Shown here piece by piece: positions 1 through 10,585 of a stretch of 64,000 nt of DNA. The translations under genes were made by a program, and so were the position numbers. Location of the stretch: contig CDMY01000255.1 of assembly GCA_001179505.1 (NCBI GenBank), positions 1 to 64,000 on the forward strand. The letters are read 5' to 3'. The stretch is from Vitrella brassicaformis (taxonomy: Eukaryota; Sar; Vitrellaceae). The notes beneath the pieces are model-generated. The model saw only the letters and a program-made list of their open reading frames with translations. It did not search any database and was not told the DNA's origin. Numbering within the stretch: position 1 is the stretch's first letter; each line of letters starts with the position of its first letter.

Positions 1-102
1 CTAGCTGCACACAAGGAGCGGGCTCGCTGGCTTGCACTCAATCCATCTCTCCCACCCAGTCAGTTTGATGGTGAGTATGACTTCATATATGAGTTGCATG
101 AG

Positions 103-156
103 ATGGAGCAGTGGGTGCTTGACGCTGACTTGTCAGACTAGCACCCACTGCTCCAT
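103..156. repeat. Perfect 17-bp inverted repeat (hairpin)
   Basis: Bases 103-119 and 140-156 are exact reverse complements. The 20-nt loop holds a second small stem (125-129 with 132-136) closed by TT. It lies in a stretch with no supported gene. It could be a hairpin RNA, the ends of a tiny mobile element or a chance palindrome; the sequence does not decide. Confidence 0.75.
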
Positions 157-838
157 GGGAAGGGCAGATAGGCCTTGTGCATGCATTCTGCATGTGCCTG
201 TTGCCTGTTTGGTGTGTGCTGTGGACAGAGAAGATGCCTGGTTGCGCCGGAAGGTAGCGCCGGGCTTAGGGACAGGTGTCTCGTCAAACCCTTAACCAAC
301 CAACCCCTTATGAATTTGATTTTCGGGATTCTTATCTCGTGGAATTCCGATGCGTGTAGGCAGCGTATGCGAGAGCTGTTTTGGTTAAGCAAAACTAGAC
401 AGCATGCTCTCGCTTCTGATGCCATTCGCGTGTCGTTCGGCAGCCGAACAAAGGAGGGAAAAAAGAAAACGATATATGGCAAGCCCTTCCGGTTTCACGC
501 ATTGCCTAAACATTCGCCTCTACTGTTTTACGGACACGCCTGCCCGAAGGGCAGGCACTCCACTTGTCCGAAAGGAGGAAAACTGCTGCGGCGGCATGCT
601 CTATGCGACGCTCTCAGGTGAATGCACTCATGCCGCAGTATGATTCATCGATGCATTGACGTATTGTTTGCTGCAGATCTGAGCGAGGGAGATAGGGTGG
701 AGTACGTCGCTTAGGGTGAGAAGAGGTGACGCGGACAGGACAGGCAGCATCCATCCAGGCAGCCGTCCCGTCAGAGGCGGAGAGCAGATTACAAGGCTTG
801 CTGGGATCTCGAGAAGCTGCACAAGGCACGTTGCAACG
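157..838. other. No supported gene
   Basis: The open frames here are short, overlap on both strands and mostly begin at non-ATG codons. I see no domain, no convincing splice pattern and no repeat. The last part is probably the 5' flank of the membrane protein starting at 839. Confidence 0.5.
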
Positions 839-1322
839 ATGGTGTGGCGCTGGTGGCTTATCGGTTTGTACGGCGTCCTTCTGTGGCTTATTCCTTTTGC
901 GGCCTCTTGCTTCTGCTTCGATAAGACCGGCAAGTTGTGGATGGACAAGACCGCGTTCAAGTCGTTGATGATGGTGCTCAGCGCGTCCGTAGGCACTGCG
1001 GCCTTCTGGTCTCTTGTCCGGCAGCATCTGTACCTCGATGCAGACGTAGGCAGAGAGCACCGGCGCACCCACTGCCCACATGTCGTGTTTGTCGCTGGTT
1101 CGTGTCTGTCTGCAGTCGTTGTCGGCTCTGTGTGTGACGAGTGGCTTTGTGTGGCTGGGCATCAACTACGCCCTCGACCTCCTCGTGCTGTTGCCAATGG
1201 GGCAGTATTCCCTCCTTGTGTGGTTTGTTGAGATCGGTGTTCGGTATATGCCGATGCCCCTGACGGGCTGGCTCTTGGGAGAGGCAATCCGGATGGCAGC
1301 TGGCCTCAAGGAAGGGCCCTGA
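839..1322 (+). CDS. Small multi-pass membrane protein, two exons
   Basis: Two exons, 839-1045 and 1116-1322, joined by a 70-bp phase-0 intron (GTAGGC...CTGCAG), give about 138 residues. The first exon starts MVWRWWLIGLYGVLLWLIPF and has two hydrophobic segments. The second has a third segment containing INYALDLLVLLPM and a fourth stretch ending at a TGA after GLKEGP. The INxxLDLLVLLPM pattern with a following W/Y-rich helix recalls small uncharacterised integral membrane proteins of bacteria; I offer that from memory of the pattern only. No signal peptide cleavage site or enzymatic motif is visible. The ATG at 839 is the first in frame that keeps the first helix intact. The function is unknown. 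Confidence 0.7.
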
Positions 1323-1958
1323 ATAAATGGTGGGATGTCTGGCCACCATGCTAAGTAATGCTCACAGGAAGCTGCCGATGCGTTTTTCTCGCATCTGTTT
1401 GCCGGTGGAGGCAACGATCTGTCACAGCACTTTTCTGTGTGGCTTTCTTTATGCCTGACCACCGCGGTGATGGTCGCTGGTCGTTAGACGTTCTATATGG
1501 ATGTCTGAGACATTCGTTCTGTCGGTTGAAATCCAACTGGGTCAACCACACGTGAGTCCCGGCCATCCACTTCACGTACCCCATAACCCTCCCTCTCCCA
1601 TTGACACGCGTCATGCATTCATTCTGTTCGTCAATCACTGATAGCTATGGATGAAAAGCGACCAGCATGATCGGTTCTGCTCCGCCTGCCTCGGAGCTCT
1701 GGCTTGGACGGCTGCTGTGCCGGCTTCGTTGCCTCACCAACATGGGTGATGTACGAGGCCGGCGGCGTGCAGCGAATCCAACCAGAGCTCAGGTAGAACC
1801 AGAAGGAAGAATGACGGCATGCACCACCACACGGAGATGGGAATTGTGTTCAAACGGAGGCAGCAATCGAACATCACTCTCTCAGCCTTTTCTCGCAATA
1901 CAGGGGCCGACGAATCAGCCCAGCTCGTCTGTGTCCCCTCACGACCCCCATGCATCCC
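1323..1958. other. Intergenic, no supported gene
   Basis: This lies between the end of the + strand membrane protein and the 3' end of the minus-strand Pro/Gln-rich gene, so the two genes converge. Open frames on both strands are short and show no family features. It probably holds the two 3' UTRs. Confidence 0.5.
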
Positions 1959-4900
1959 TTAAACAGCATCAGTCTTCCCTTCCTCCTTCCCCACTCCCTC
2001 TCCCCCTCCCCCATCATCTCCTTTGAGCACCATCTCCCTGGCCATCTGTGTGGCCCTCTGGTGGGCCGCCAGGACGGCCGCCCTCTTGGATCGTCCCGTG
2101 GCGTGCTCGAGGGCGGGGTCACGGTGGGAGGGGATGGGGTGCAGCAGCCAGGGGTCCAGCATGGAGGGCAGGGCCGTGGCATCCTCTCTCTTGGTCAGGC
2201 TGTGGATCAGAGAGGACGTGGTGTCCAGCTGCAGCTGCAGGGGCTGCGACATTGACTCGGTCAGCTCAGCCACTGCACACAAAGGCAAAGAAGATTGGAA
2301 GGAATCATAGATTGTTTCAGGAGCAGCGTACCTAGTTTTGGTCCCAGTATGTCTGCTGAGATGCCCTTGGTGATGCTGACGATCGCGGCCTGACACTCAT
2401 CCTCGCCCTTCTCCTGCACATGCATACACACACAGACGGCATAAGAGCTAAGTAAGACACTTGTCCATGCATCTTGCTCTTGTCCCTCTCACCTCTTCAA
2501 GCCATGCATCCAGCTTCTCCGCTGCCTCATCCGCACCCTCTTGGTCCTCTTCCACCTCCCTACCCCTCTCCTCCATCCTGCCCTCTGCCATCCTCTCATC
2601 AGTCACCATCGGCCCCTCACCCATGCCGCCCATCAGCTCGCCGAACGCCGGCCCCGGTGGCCCACCAAACCCACCTCCCCGCCAGCCTCCAGACATGTCA
2701 GGTGGTGGCGGTGGCTGGAAGCGCGGCCCGTAGTCCATGGGCCCCCTTGGCGGAGGATAGTCCATCGGGTGGTGTGGGGGATACATAATGTGCGGGGGCC
2801 TCTCGGGGCCACCGTAGAACGAGTCTGGCGGGCCCCCCCAGTGCCCGCCGCGATCCGACATGGGTGGCGGTGGTGGGGGAGGGGGCCCCTCGTCCTCTCT
2901 GTCCCATCTCCCAGGCCCAGGCCCAGGGCGCCACGGCCGGTCAATGGGCGTCGGGCCCGGCACACGAGGGGGTGGGAGTGGACGAGGCCAGCGGCCTTCC
3001 TGAGGGGGCGGCCTTCGCGGATAGTACGATATCGGCACGCCAGGCCCGGGTTGCTCCTCTTCCTCGCCTCGCATCATGAAGTCCTCCCCTTCACGGCCCT
3101 CCTCTTCTCTCTGCTGTGGTGGCGGGAACTGGCCGAAACCCTCAGACCCTCCAGGTCCACCAGGCCCTTCCCATGGCCCAGGAGGAGGTCGAAAGCCTTC
3201 GCCGAATGGCGGCGGCTGATAGGGTGGCCGAAAGCCGCCGTCCTCCCTGTCGTCCCTGTGCATTACGTGGGGGTAGGGAGGCTCCTCCCTCTCCGGCCGC
3301 ATCATCGGTCGCGGGCGCCATCCAAAGGGCGGCCCGCCCTCGGGATAGAACATCTGCCTGTCCGGTGGCGGGTGGCGGGGCGCACTCGAGCTGCGAGTCA
3401 TCTGTTGGTGATCGTCTGGCTGCTGCTGTGGCTGTTGTTGCTGCGGTGGATGATGGGGCGGGGGTGGTAGAGCGCCATCGGCCATGTGTGGTGGCAAGGG
3501 GCCTGGCTGTGGCGGGCCTGGCGGTGGTGTGAAAGGCGATCGATCCATCTGACCATTCTGCGGGGGCGGGGGCTGGCCGCCAGCCGGGCCAAAAGGAGCA
3601 GGAGGACCACCTGCACGTAACAAACAGAGATAGAAAGACGAATGAATGCGACCATCTCATGGTTCCGTGCATATTCTCACCTTCTCCCATGTCGCTTCTC
3701 GGCACCATCATCGCCCCGCTGCCGCGCGGCCCAGTGCCCATCCACTGCTGCCCATCCTGCCCGCCATCGCCAGCCGGCACTGGGGGCGATGAAGGGATAG
3801 ATGGCGGCTTGCTGCCCTGCTCGATCCACCGACCAGATGCTGTGCGGCGCGCGTGTGGGGCGGGGGTAAGGATGGGAGGGTAGCGACGCGACGGCGGAGG
3901 CGCCAGCCAGTCGGGGGGCGGTTGTTGCTGCTGCTGCTGCATGTCTGGTGGGCCGCTCTCTGGAGAGTGGATGGGCGGTGGCTCGATGGGGGCCTGAGGA
4001 ATCAGCCGAGAGAGAGAAATCAATCTCATGATCCAATTGTCATGGTCTTGTTTCGATCTTACCTGCTGCTGCGGTGGTGGTGGTGGTGGTGGAGGTGGCT
4101 GTCCTCCCTCCTCTCTCGGCTTCTCTCCCTCACCAACGTAGCCCCTCATCCCCTCATGCTGCTGCTGCTGCTGTTGATGTTGCTGCTGTGGGTATTGCCC
4201 CTCATAGGGCCCTGGTGGCGGTCGATACATGCCCTCGTCCATCATGGGCGGCGGGCCCCGCCAGCCAGCACCAGGATGGGACGGCTGACCCTGCCAGGGC
4301 GGCGGAGGGCGGCCGTAGCCGGGATGGTGATGCTGATGCATGTCGGGGGGCGGCCCTTCGTGCGGTGGCATGTCTGCGTCGGGTGGCGGGGGCTGCTGGT
4401 GGGGTGGATGCATTATCAACGGAGGCCGGTCTGACGGTGGCATAAAGGGACGGTGAGGTCCTCGGAAGGGGAAGCGACCGCCTCGAGGGCCGCCGTCCCA
4501 GGGAGGTCTGGGGCCGCCTTCAGGGAACCCGTGCTCACCGCCCTGACCACCAGGGGGCTGCTGCTGCTGCTGCTGCTGCATGGAAACAGGACAGGAGTGT
4601 CACGTACGGCGAGTGATGTGATGTGATGTGATGTGTGCTGTCGTATGGTGGTGTCTGACCTCGTGTTGTTGTGGCGGCCTCCATCCTCTTGGTCTGAGCA
4701 TGGGTCCTCCTCCACCCCCTTCCCTCTCCATCCTGCCCCTGAAGCCACCCCGCCCCCTGCCCCTGCCGCGCGCCTCGCGTGCCTCCCGCGCCTGCTTTCG
4801 CTCCATCTCCTTCTTCTCCCACCACGGGGGAGACCGCCGATTGCCGTCACCTGGGCGATCGCCCTGAGGAGGTCGTTCGCCTTCACGAGGTCGGTCGCCT

Positions 4901-6176
4901 TCCTCACGCGAGTCACGCCTCTCCCTCTCCCTATCCCTCTCCCTCTCTCTGCTCTCCCTGCTGTCTTCGCGTCGCCTGAATCCGCCACGACTGTCGTCCT
5001 TTCCACCGGCCTCCTCACCGCCCCTTGCCGGAGGGTCGCAGGGCTCGCCCACGTCTGGCGCCCTGTCGAAACGATGTGGCCGGTCCTGACCGCGGAACTT
5101 GACGGGCGACCCGACGTTATCCTGCTGCTGCTGCTGCTGGCCGTCACCGCCGCCAAAGCCGCTGCTGACCTTGCCGGCCTCGACATCCGGCCTGTCATCT
5201 TCGGGCTTGGGCTGGTCCAGCTTTGGTGATGATGTGTCCATGATGACGCGACGGGCGGGGACGGGGGGCGTGTCCCGCCTGGGTGACTCGTCCCGACGAG
5301 AAGGGGGGGTGGGAGTGCCGCCACCGGTGAAGCTGTTGGCCTGCATCCATAGATCAGAGCACAAAGACCAGCCGTGAAGTCCGTGATGGGTGGCGCGTTG
5401 TCTTGCTGCCTGCCTCACCCTCGGAGGTTCTCTGTCGCTCCTCCCACGCTCCCGTGACCGTCTGGGCGACCTCTCGCGGTGTCTGTCCCTCGCATCTCTA
5501 TCGTCCCTGAAGCCCCTGTCATCCCTGTCACGCGAGAAGGGCTGATGGCTGTTGTCCAGGTCCCTCTCCCTCTCCCTGTCTCGGTCTGCCCTCCTGGGTG
5601 TGGAGTGGTCGTTGTGGGCGTCGCGGTGCTCCCTGTGCCTGCTGCGGTCGTGGCGGCTCTCATCGTCAGACTCTCGCCTGCGGTCCTTTTCCTGACGATC
5701 CTTGTCCTGAGTAAGGAAAGCGCGTGTGCCTGCCTGTTGTCTGCCTGTCCGTCTGTGTGGGTACGAACCTTGTGTTTGTGCTTCTTCTTGTGCGACCTCT
5801 TGGTGTCGTCACTGTCAGGCGAGGAGCTGACAATCCTGTCCCGCTCATCCCGCTCGCCCGACCGGTGTTTCCTCTTCTTGGCCTTCTTCCGCTCCCTCCT
5901 CCGCTCATCATCCTCCCTAGTATCGCGCTCGCCACGCCTCAGACCCTCCATTGCCTCGTCCACATCACGACCCAGGTGACGCGCCTCAGGAGACTGCATC
6001 CATGAGCCATCCCAATGAAAACAGGTGGCCTTCTCTGCCTTTGTGTGCGTCTATGTGCTTACGTGTACCAGTCCCAGTTCTTCAGCAGGGTCCACCGGCG
6101 GCTCCGATGGCCTCCATCTGTCGTCGCGACTCGCAGCACCGAACCCATCCTCGAAACGAGAACGACACTGTGACAT
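1959..6176 (-). CDS. Giant Pro/Gln/Arg-rich low-complexity protein, nine exons
   Basis: I placed the start at the ATG at 6174-6176 because its exon (6063-6176, 38 codons, beginning MSQCRSRFEDGFGAAS) joins in phase 0 to the next exon at 5993. Later exons start near 5706, 5342, 4579, 3993, 3612, 2416 and 2272. The order is: a short N-terminus; a Lys/Arg/Asp-rich region; an RD/ER/RS-like tract (5419-5706) resembling SR-type RNA-associated proteins; a Gly/Arg stretch; poly-Gln runs coded by CAG repeats; then about 700 residues of Pro/Gly/Gln/His/Met-rich sequence; and a more ordered, partly helical C-terminus ending near 1959. No RRM or other folded domain is visible. RNA binding or a nuclear condensate role is an inference from composition. 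Pieces of this gene recur in frame at 58.9-60.9 kb. Confidence 0.8.
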
Positions 6177-6461
6177 GCTGGCCCCTGATGCTCACTCAGC
6201 TCATGCAGCACGTATCCTCAGCTGGCAGAACGGCATTTCCATACGCGAAGGTGGGTGCCGAACGCGAAGAACATTGAATGATCCGCAAAGTTGTTTTTTC
6301 GCTCACAAAGCCCTCAACAGTCACAGCATAACGCACCGGATCCCGAGATCTTCCGCCCGACCATGCGAGCTGAGCTCGCAGACGACACTGGAGCTCGCAT
6401 TTTTTGCGTTCGTCACCCACCCAACCAACCATCGATTTCAGCGTCTGCACACCGTTCATCA
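6177..6461. promoter_or_regulatory. Divergent promoter region, 285 bp
   Basis: It separates the minus-strand Pro/Gln-rich gene (start 6176) from the plus-strand TMEM185-like gene (start 6462), so both promoters must lie here or in the 5' UTRs. No clear TATA box is visible. There are GAGCTCGCA and GCGAGCTGAGCTCGC motifs near 6365-6395. Confidence 0.5.
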
Positions 6462-8892
6462 ATGGATCTGCCACTCACATACTCTGGAAGGGAAGTGCTT
6501 CTCGCATGGAGGTGAGAATGAATGCACAAGAAACTCACTCAGTGGCTGGTGAAGATGCATCACTCGACTCAATGTGGGCGTGTTTGTCATGTGTGCAGAG
6601 TGGAACACAGCGGCCGGCTGACGCATTGGCTGACCATCGCTGCCAAGCTGGTGCTCCTGGCCTCCCATGGCCTCTGGCTGTACGCCCTGGCGCTCAGGCA
6701 GGATGGAGTCATCAGCTGGCGCTGGTCTTACGTCTTTCTGGTGGGCACCGACGACAAGCAGGACTAGAGGCGATAACAACGTCATGTTGGTGATTCATTC
6801 ACCGCTCTGTCCTTGTGTCTGTCTGTGTGTGCAGCCTGCGTGGATCGGTGACGTCCTCTGCTTGGCCATTCTTCTCATCAGCTGGTCAGTCAGTCAGTCA
6901 GTCAGTCAGTCAGTCAGTCAGAGAATGGCAGAACGCAGAGCAGCTTCTTGCATCTGGCTCCCTGCCTGCCGTTGGCCGACCTTCGTGCAGGTTCGCCTCG
7001 TGTCCGTACATTCGCCTCTGCCTAAATGAACACACCACACGAAGTGAGTGCAGCTCATCTGGCCATCCATACATGTCCTTGACCCTTCTTCGCCTGCCTA
7101 CCTGCCTGCCTGTGTTTGTCGTCTGCGCAGTTGGGAGCGACGACAATCCTTCCGTCTTGACAGAGATCCTTCCAGAGTACAGACACACGACTTACAAGGG
7201 TTCAGGTGCCGTCCCTTTCTCTCTCTACGTACGTGTATTGCAGGATTTTCCTTGCCATGCTGGGCTTCTTCTTTGTCTTGGTCAGCGCCAACAGATGAGC
7301 TACATGTTGGTGTGTGGGTGTAAGCAGCTGCTGTCCATGTTGGTTGGCACCTCAGCTCATTTTGGCGAGCGAGTCGCTCCTATGTCAATTTCTCGCTTCT
7401 GCGCAAAAGGTGGATGCACTGCAATGCACCGCGCGGAAGTGACAGTCATGCTGTGTTGGTGATTCCTCGTGGCTGCAGTCTGCGATGCTGGTGAGCATGT
7501 TCGTGTTTGGGGTGTCTTTGCTGTGCGGATGCCACGGGCTCTGTCTCAAGAGCGACAGTGCACACGTGTATGGGCTGCTGGGACTCGACGGACTCGTCAC
7601 GCTCGCGCTCCTGCTGGTGGGGAAATGTATGGGAGGGAGGGAAACAATGGCAAGCGGCGCATGTGTGTATGTGTGTGGGTGACAGGGCGTGAGGGAGTTC
7701 GATTGGCCAGTGAGCCTGATTGCGATGCCCTCTGTCGTGGCAGTAATGCTGACAAGCACACTACCCTGTGTGAACGCACCCACGAATGTCATTGTTTGCT
7801 TCAGGCCTTCTGCTTCCTTGTGTGTGCTGGTCGGGACTACAAGAGGAGCGCTGACGTGCTCGTCAGAGGTACGCATGGCGCCACACAACACACACGACAG
7901 ATTTAGTGAGGGAGGGATTTCACGCCTTGCTGGCTGCGTGTGGTCAGAGGAGAAGATCCTCCGCATTTTGGAGAGTGTGTTCCTGCTGTGCATCCTCTCG
8001 GCTGCCGCGTCCACCTATTTCACGCTGCTCAACAAGGACCCTGCCGACAGGAGATTCAGCAGAGACGGATTCGTCGTCGCTTTCTCCATGGTAAGAACAA
8101 GACAGAGAATCCCGAGATCGCCTCCTTCGTTCCTTACTCATTGATGTTGTTGCCTACAGGTGGTGATAAGTGTGGTTCGCGGCGTCCTGGCCTACAAGGA
8201 GATCCAGCTGGGAGAAGTCAGCGCCCGTAGGCTTCGCGTCATGCCACAACCAGGTGAACAACACGCTATGTCAATCTCCATCCATCCGCACACGTGCCTC
8301 CTTCGTTCCTTCCCTCCCTCCCTGATCAATCAGAGCCGACTCGCCGGTCCCTCTTCTTCGAGATCGGCGGCAGCCGCCGCACCGTCACACCCAGGTCGCC
8401 ATCGCGCCCCTCGTCAGAGCTGCAGCCCCAGGCCTCACTCAGGCGGCCGGCGCCACCGCAGCCCCCGAGGCCGACACCCTCCACAGCGACGTCCATTCAC
8501 TCGCAGCAGGCGTCAGGTGTGGCGGTGCCGCACGTGCCTGCTGCATCGCTCAACGCCATGAACCACGCCAGGACGCTGGCCGTCACTAACCAGAGCGACA
8601 GCAGCGCTGCCAGTAACAGCACCTCCACCAGGGACGAGCGGGAGAGGGACAGGAGGTCAGCACACACCATACCACACCAGACCTCACAGACTGACAGTGC
8701 AAGTTTGGGCGTGTGGTGTGCGTGTGTGTGCCGTGCAGGGTGCCTTCACATCCGTTGGAGGGGGGCAGTGGTCGGGCGCGTCAGCTGGAGGAGGCCAAGC
8801 AGCCGCTCACGGGCGAGAAGGGCGGCCGGGGCGGCCTGGGGCTCGCCTTCACCAGACAAGACAGGGGCAAACCGCCGGACGACAATGTGTGA
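6462..8892 (+). CDS. TMEM185 (transmembrane Fragile-X-F) family membrane protein
   Basis: This is a many-exon gene. Exons 6462-6511 (MDLPLTYSGREVLLAWR), 6599-6740 and 6835-6884 splice cleanly to give a helix, the diagnostic LRQDGVISWRWSYVFLPAWI stretch and another helix. In animal TMEM185A/B the matching segment is LRLDGII-W-Y--VF-P-W. Further hydrophobic exons follow near 7252-7286 (IFLAMLGFFFVL), 7475-7616, 7691-7740, 7803-7868, 7951-8089 and 8161-8251. The C-terminal exons (about 8333-8656 and 8740-8892) are Ser/Thr/Pro/Arg-rich and end DRGKPPDDNV before TGA. The exon or exons between 6884 and 7252 are uncertain because two phase-compatible joins exist. It is probably an endomembrane protein of unknown biochemical role; family membership rests on the repeated LDG-W motif and the number of helices. 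Confidence 0.7.
6885..6920. repeat. (GTCA)9 microsatellite at an intron donor
   Basis: Nine uninterrupted GTCA units directly follow the exon ending at 6884. Every unit offers a GTCAGT donor-like sequence, so the 5' splice site of this TMEM185-like gene intron is itself part of the repeat. Confidence 0.85.
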
Positions 8893-9564
8893 AGTGCCAA
8901 CTCTGATGGCATGGATGGATGGATAGCATTTGCCTTCTTGTGGTGAGTGACTTTTTCGGCATTTCGGCCGTCATGAAGAGCGTATACATGTGTCACTCCG
9001 TGCGTGTGGGTGGTTCTCGATTACCGTGGGCAATGGATGCTCGAAGAGATGCGAAGGTTGAGGAGACTTGTTTGTGGTGAAATGGGCATTCACTCATTCA
9101 CAGATGCATCCATACACACACGAGTCATGCTGTCGACACCCAGCGAATGGAACACACATGAGCGCTGCACTCATGTATTTTGCACACACACTAAGTGGGT
9201 GTAGGTGGACAGGCAGTCGACACACCATCGCCCCACACGCACGAAAAAGCAACAGCCAAGAGAGCAATCCGACAGCCGAGCGGACAAGAAGACGTGCAGA
9301 TGAATTGTCAGCCGGCCATCCATCCATCCATCAATCTGTTTTGTGCACCACATGCACTTATCCACTCCAGAAAAGAAGCCATAGCTAGGCTCGGCCCGAC
9401 CGACCCATCTCCCCCTTACTATCGGACCACCCCTCCCTCCTTCCATCAGAGCAGCTGTACACAAGCAGGAGGCCTCACTCAGTCCTCACAGCGAGGGGGC
9501 ATGATATCCGCTACAGCTAGGCCCTCCCTCTCTCCGTCACCCCTGTGTGTGTGGTCGTGTGTGA
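8893..9564. other. Convergent intergenic region
   Basis: It lies between two gene ends (TMEM185-like + and centrin -). It contains a (CCAT) run near 9317-9333 and CA-rich stretches but no supported gene. Confidence 0.5.
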
Positions 9565-10166
9565 TCAGGGGAATGTTTTCTTGGTCATGATGGTGTAGAA
9601 GTCCTCGAAGGAGATCTCTCCGTCTCCGTTGCTGTCGGCGCGTTCGATCATCTCCCGCAGCTCCTCCTCGGTCATGGTCTCGCCCAGCTCCTTGGCCACC
9701 CTCTTGAGGTTCTTGATCGTGATGGTCCCCGTCTTGTCCTCGTCAAACAGCGCAAATATCTTCTGAATCCCATCACGAGACTCCTTATCACCCTGCATGC
9801 ACGCACCCACCCACACACCACAGGCATCCTTGTCTCATGTGCCGTCCCACACGTACGCGCCTCACTCGGTGTGTGCATGATTATTGTGTGCGGGCGTACG
9901 AGTTTTGCGCAGATGGCGTCCAGGAACTCATCGAAGTCGATGGCGCCGCTGCCGTCCCTGTCGAGGTCTGCTATCATCTGGAAGATGGTGGGGTTCTTGG
10001 TCTCGAAGCCCAGCGACTGCATCGCCGCCTTGAGCTCCTTCGGGTCTATCGTGCCGCTGCCGTCCGTGTCAAACAGGTTGAAGGCCTCACGAATCTCGTC
10101 TATCTCGTCCTCCGTCAGGCCGGGACGCTCGTACGCCAACCGCTTGTTGCGCGTCAGGCGGCTCAT
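9565..10166 (-). CDS. CEN: Centrin (EF-hand protein of centrioles/basal bodies)
   Basis: Two exons, 9900-10166 and 9565-9792, join in phase 0 and give about 165 residues, the usual centrin length. The N-terminus is short and basic ([15 protein letters not shown]) and is followed by [22 protein letters not shown]-hands 1 ([12 protein letters not shown]), 2 ([12 protein letters not shown]) and 4 ([12 protein letters not shown]) have good Ca-binding loops. EF-hand 3 ([12 protein letters not shown]) has lost its last acidic residue and probably binds calcium weakly. The order of loops and the KELGE-MTEEEL linker are typical of centrins rather than calmodulin. The expected site is the basal body, centriole or centrocone. 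It is divergent from the duplicated-exon gene starting at 10586. Confidence 0.95.
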
Positions 10167-10585
10167 CGCGACAAATCAACCAACCAACCAGCAAGGGGTC
10201 AAGGGCCAACCACTACACTTCTCGCGCCGCTCTGAAATGCGATGAGAGGCGCTGGAAAGTGGCGATCTCTTTTCTGCCAAGCTCGCAGGGAGGAGGGAAG
10301 GAAAAGAAAAGGGAAAGACGAGCCCGAGGCGTTGGCAGACGCCGCCAGGCCTCATGGCTTCCTTCCTTGTCGGAACTATCCATGAAGTCCACATCTGACC
10401 CTTCGGATGCCTCTCTCGCGACGATGCGGCGGCGAGTCTCGTCGAAGAGGGGCAGCCACTGACGATAGACAGGTAGGGCGAAGGCGAGATGGGAAGGAAA
10501 GGGCATCCCTCATAATGGTTGACAATTTATCCATCTTGTGTGTGCAGGGCGGTTCACGTCGACTGGAGACCAGTGGCTTAAGACG
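10167..10585. promoter_or_regulatory. Divergent promoter/5' UTR region
   Basis: It lies between centrin (-) and the + gene whose first good ATG is at 10586. An acceptor-like TGTGTGCAG at about 10541-10549 suggests a 5' UTR intron for the + gene. The opposing open frames here show no family features. Confidence 0.4.

Noticed and set aside
2541-3470. 309-codon open frame on the + strand
   Set aside because: It is the mirror of the Pro/Gly-rich exon of the minus gene; GC-rich low-complexity sequence leaves all frames open.
3142-4581. 479-codon continuous minus frame
   Set aside because: It runs through two introns with clear GT..AG ends and changes from Pro/Gln-rich to unlike sequence after them, so the spliced model is better.
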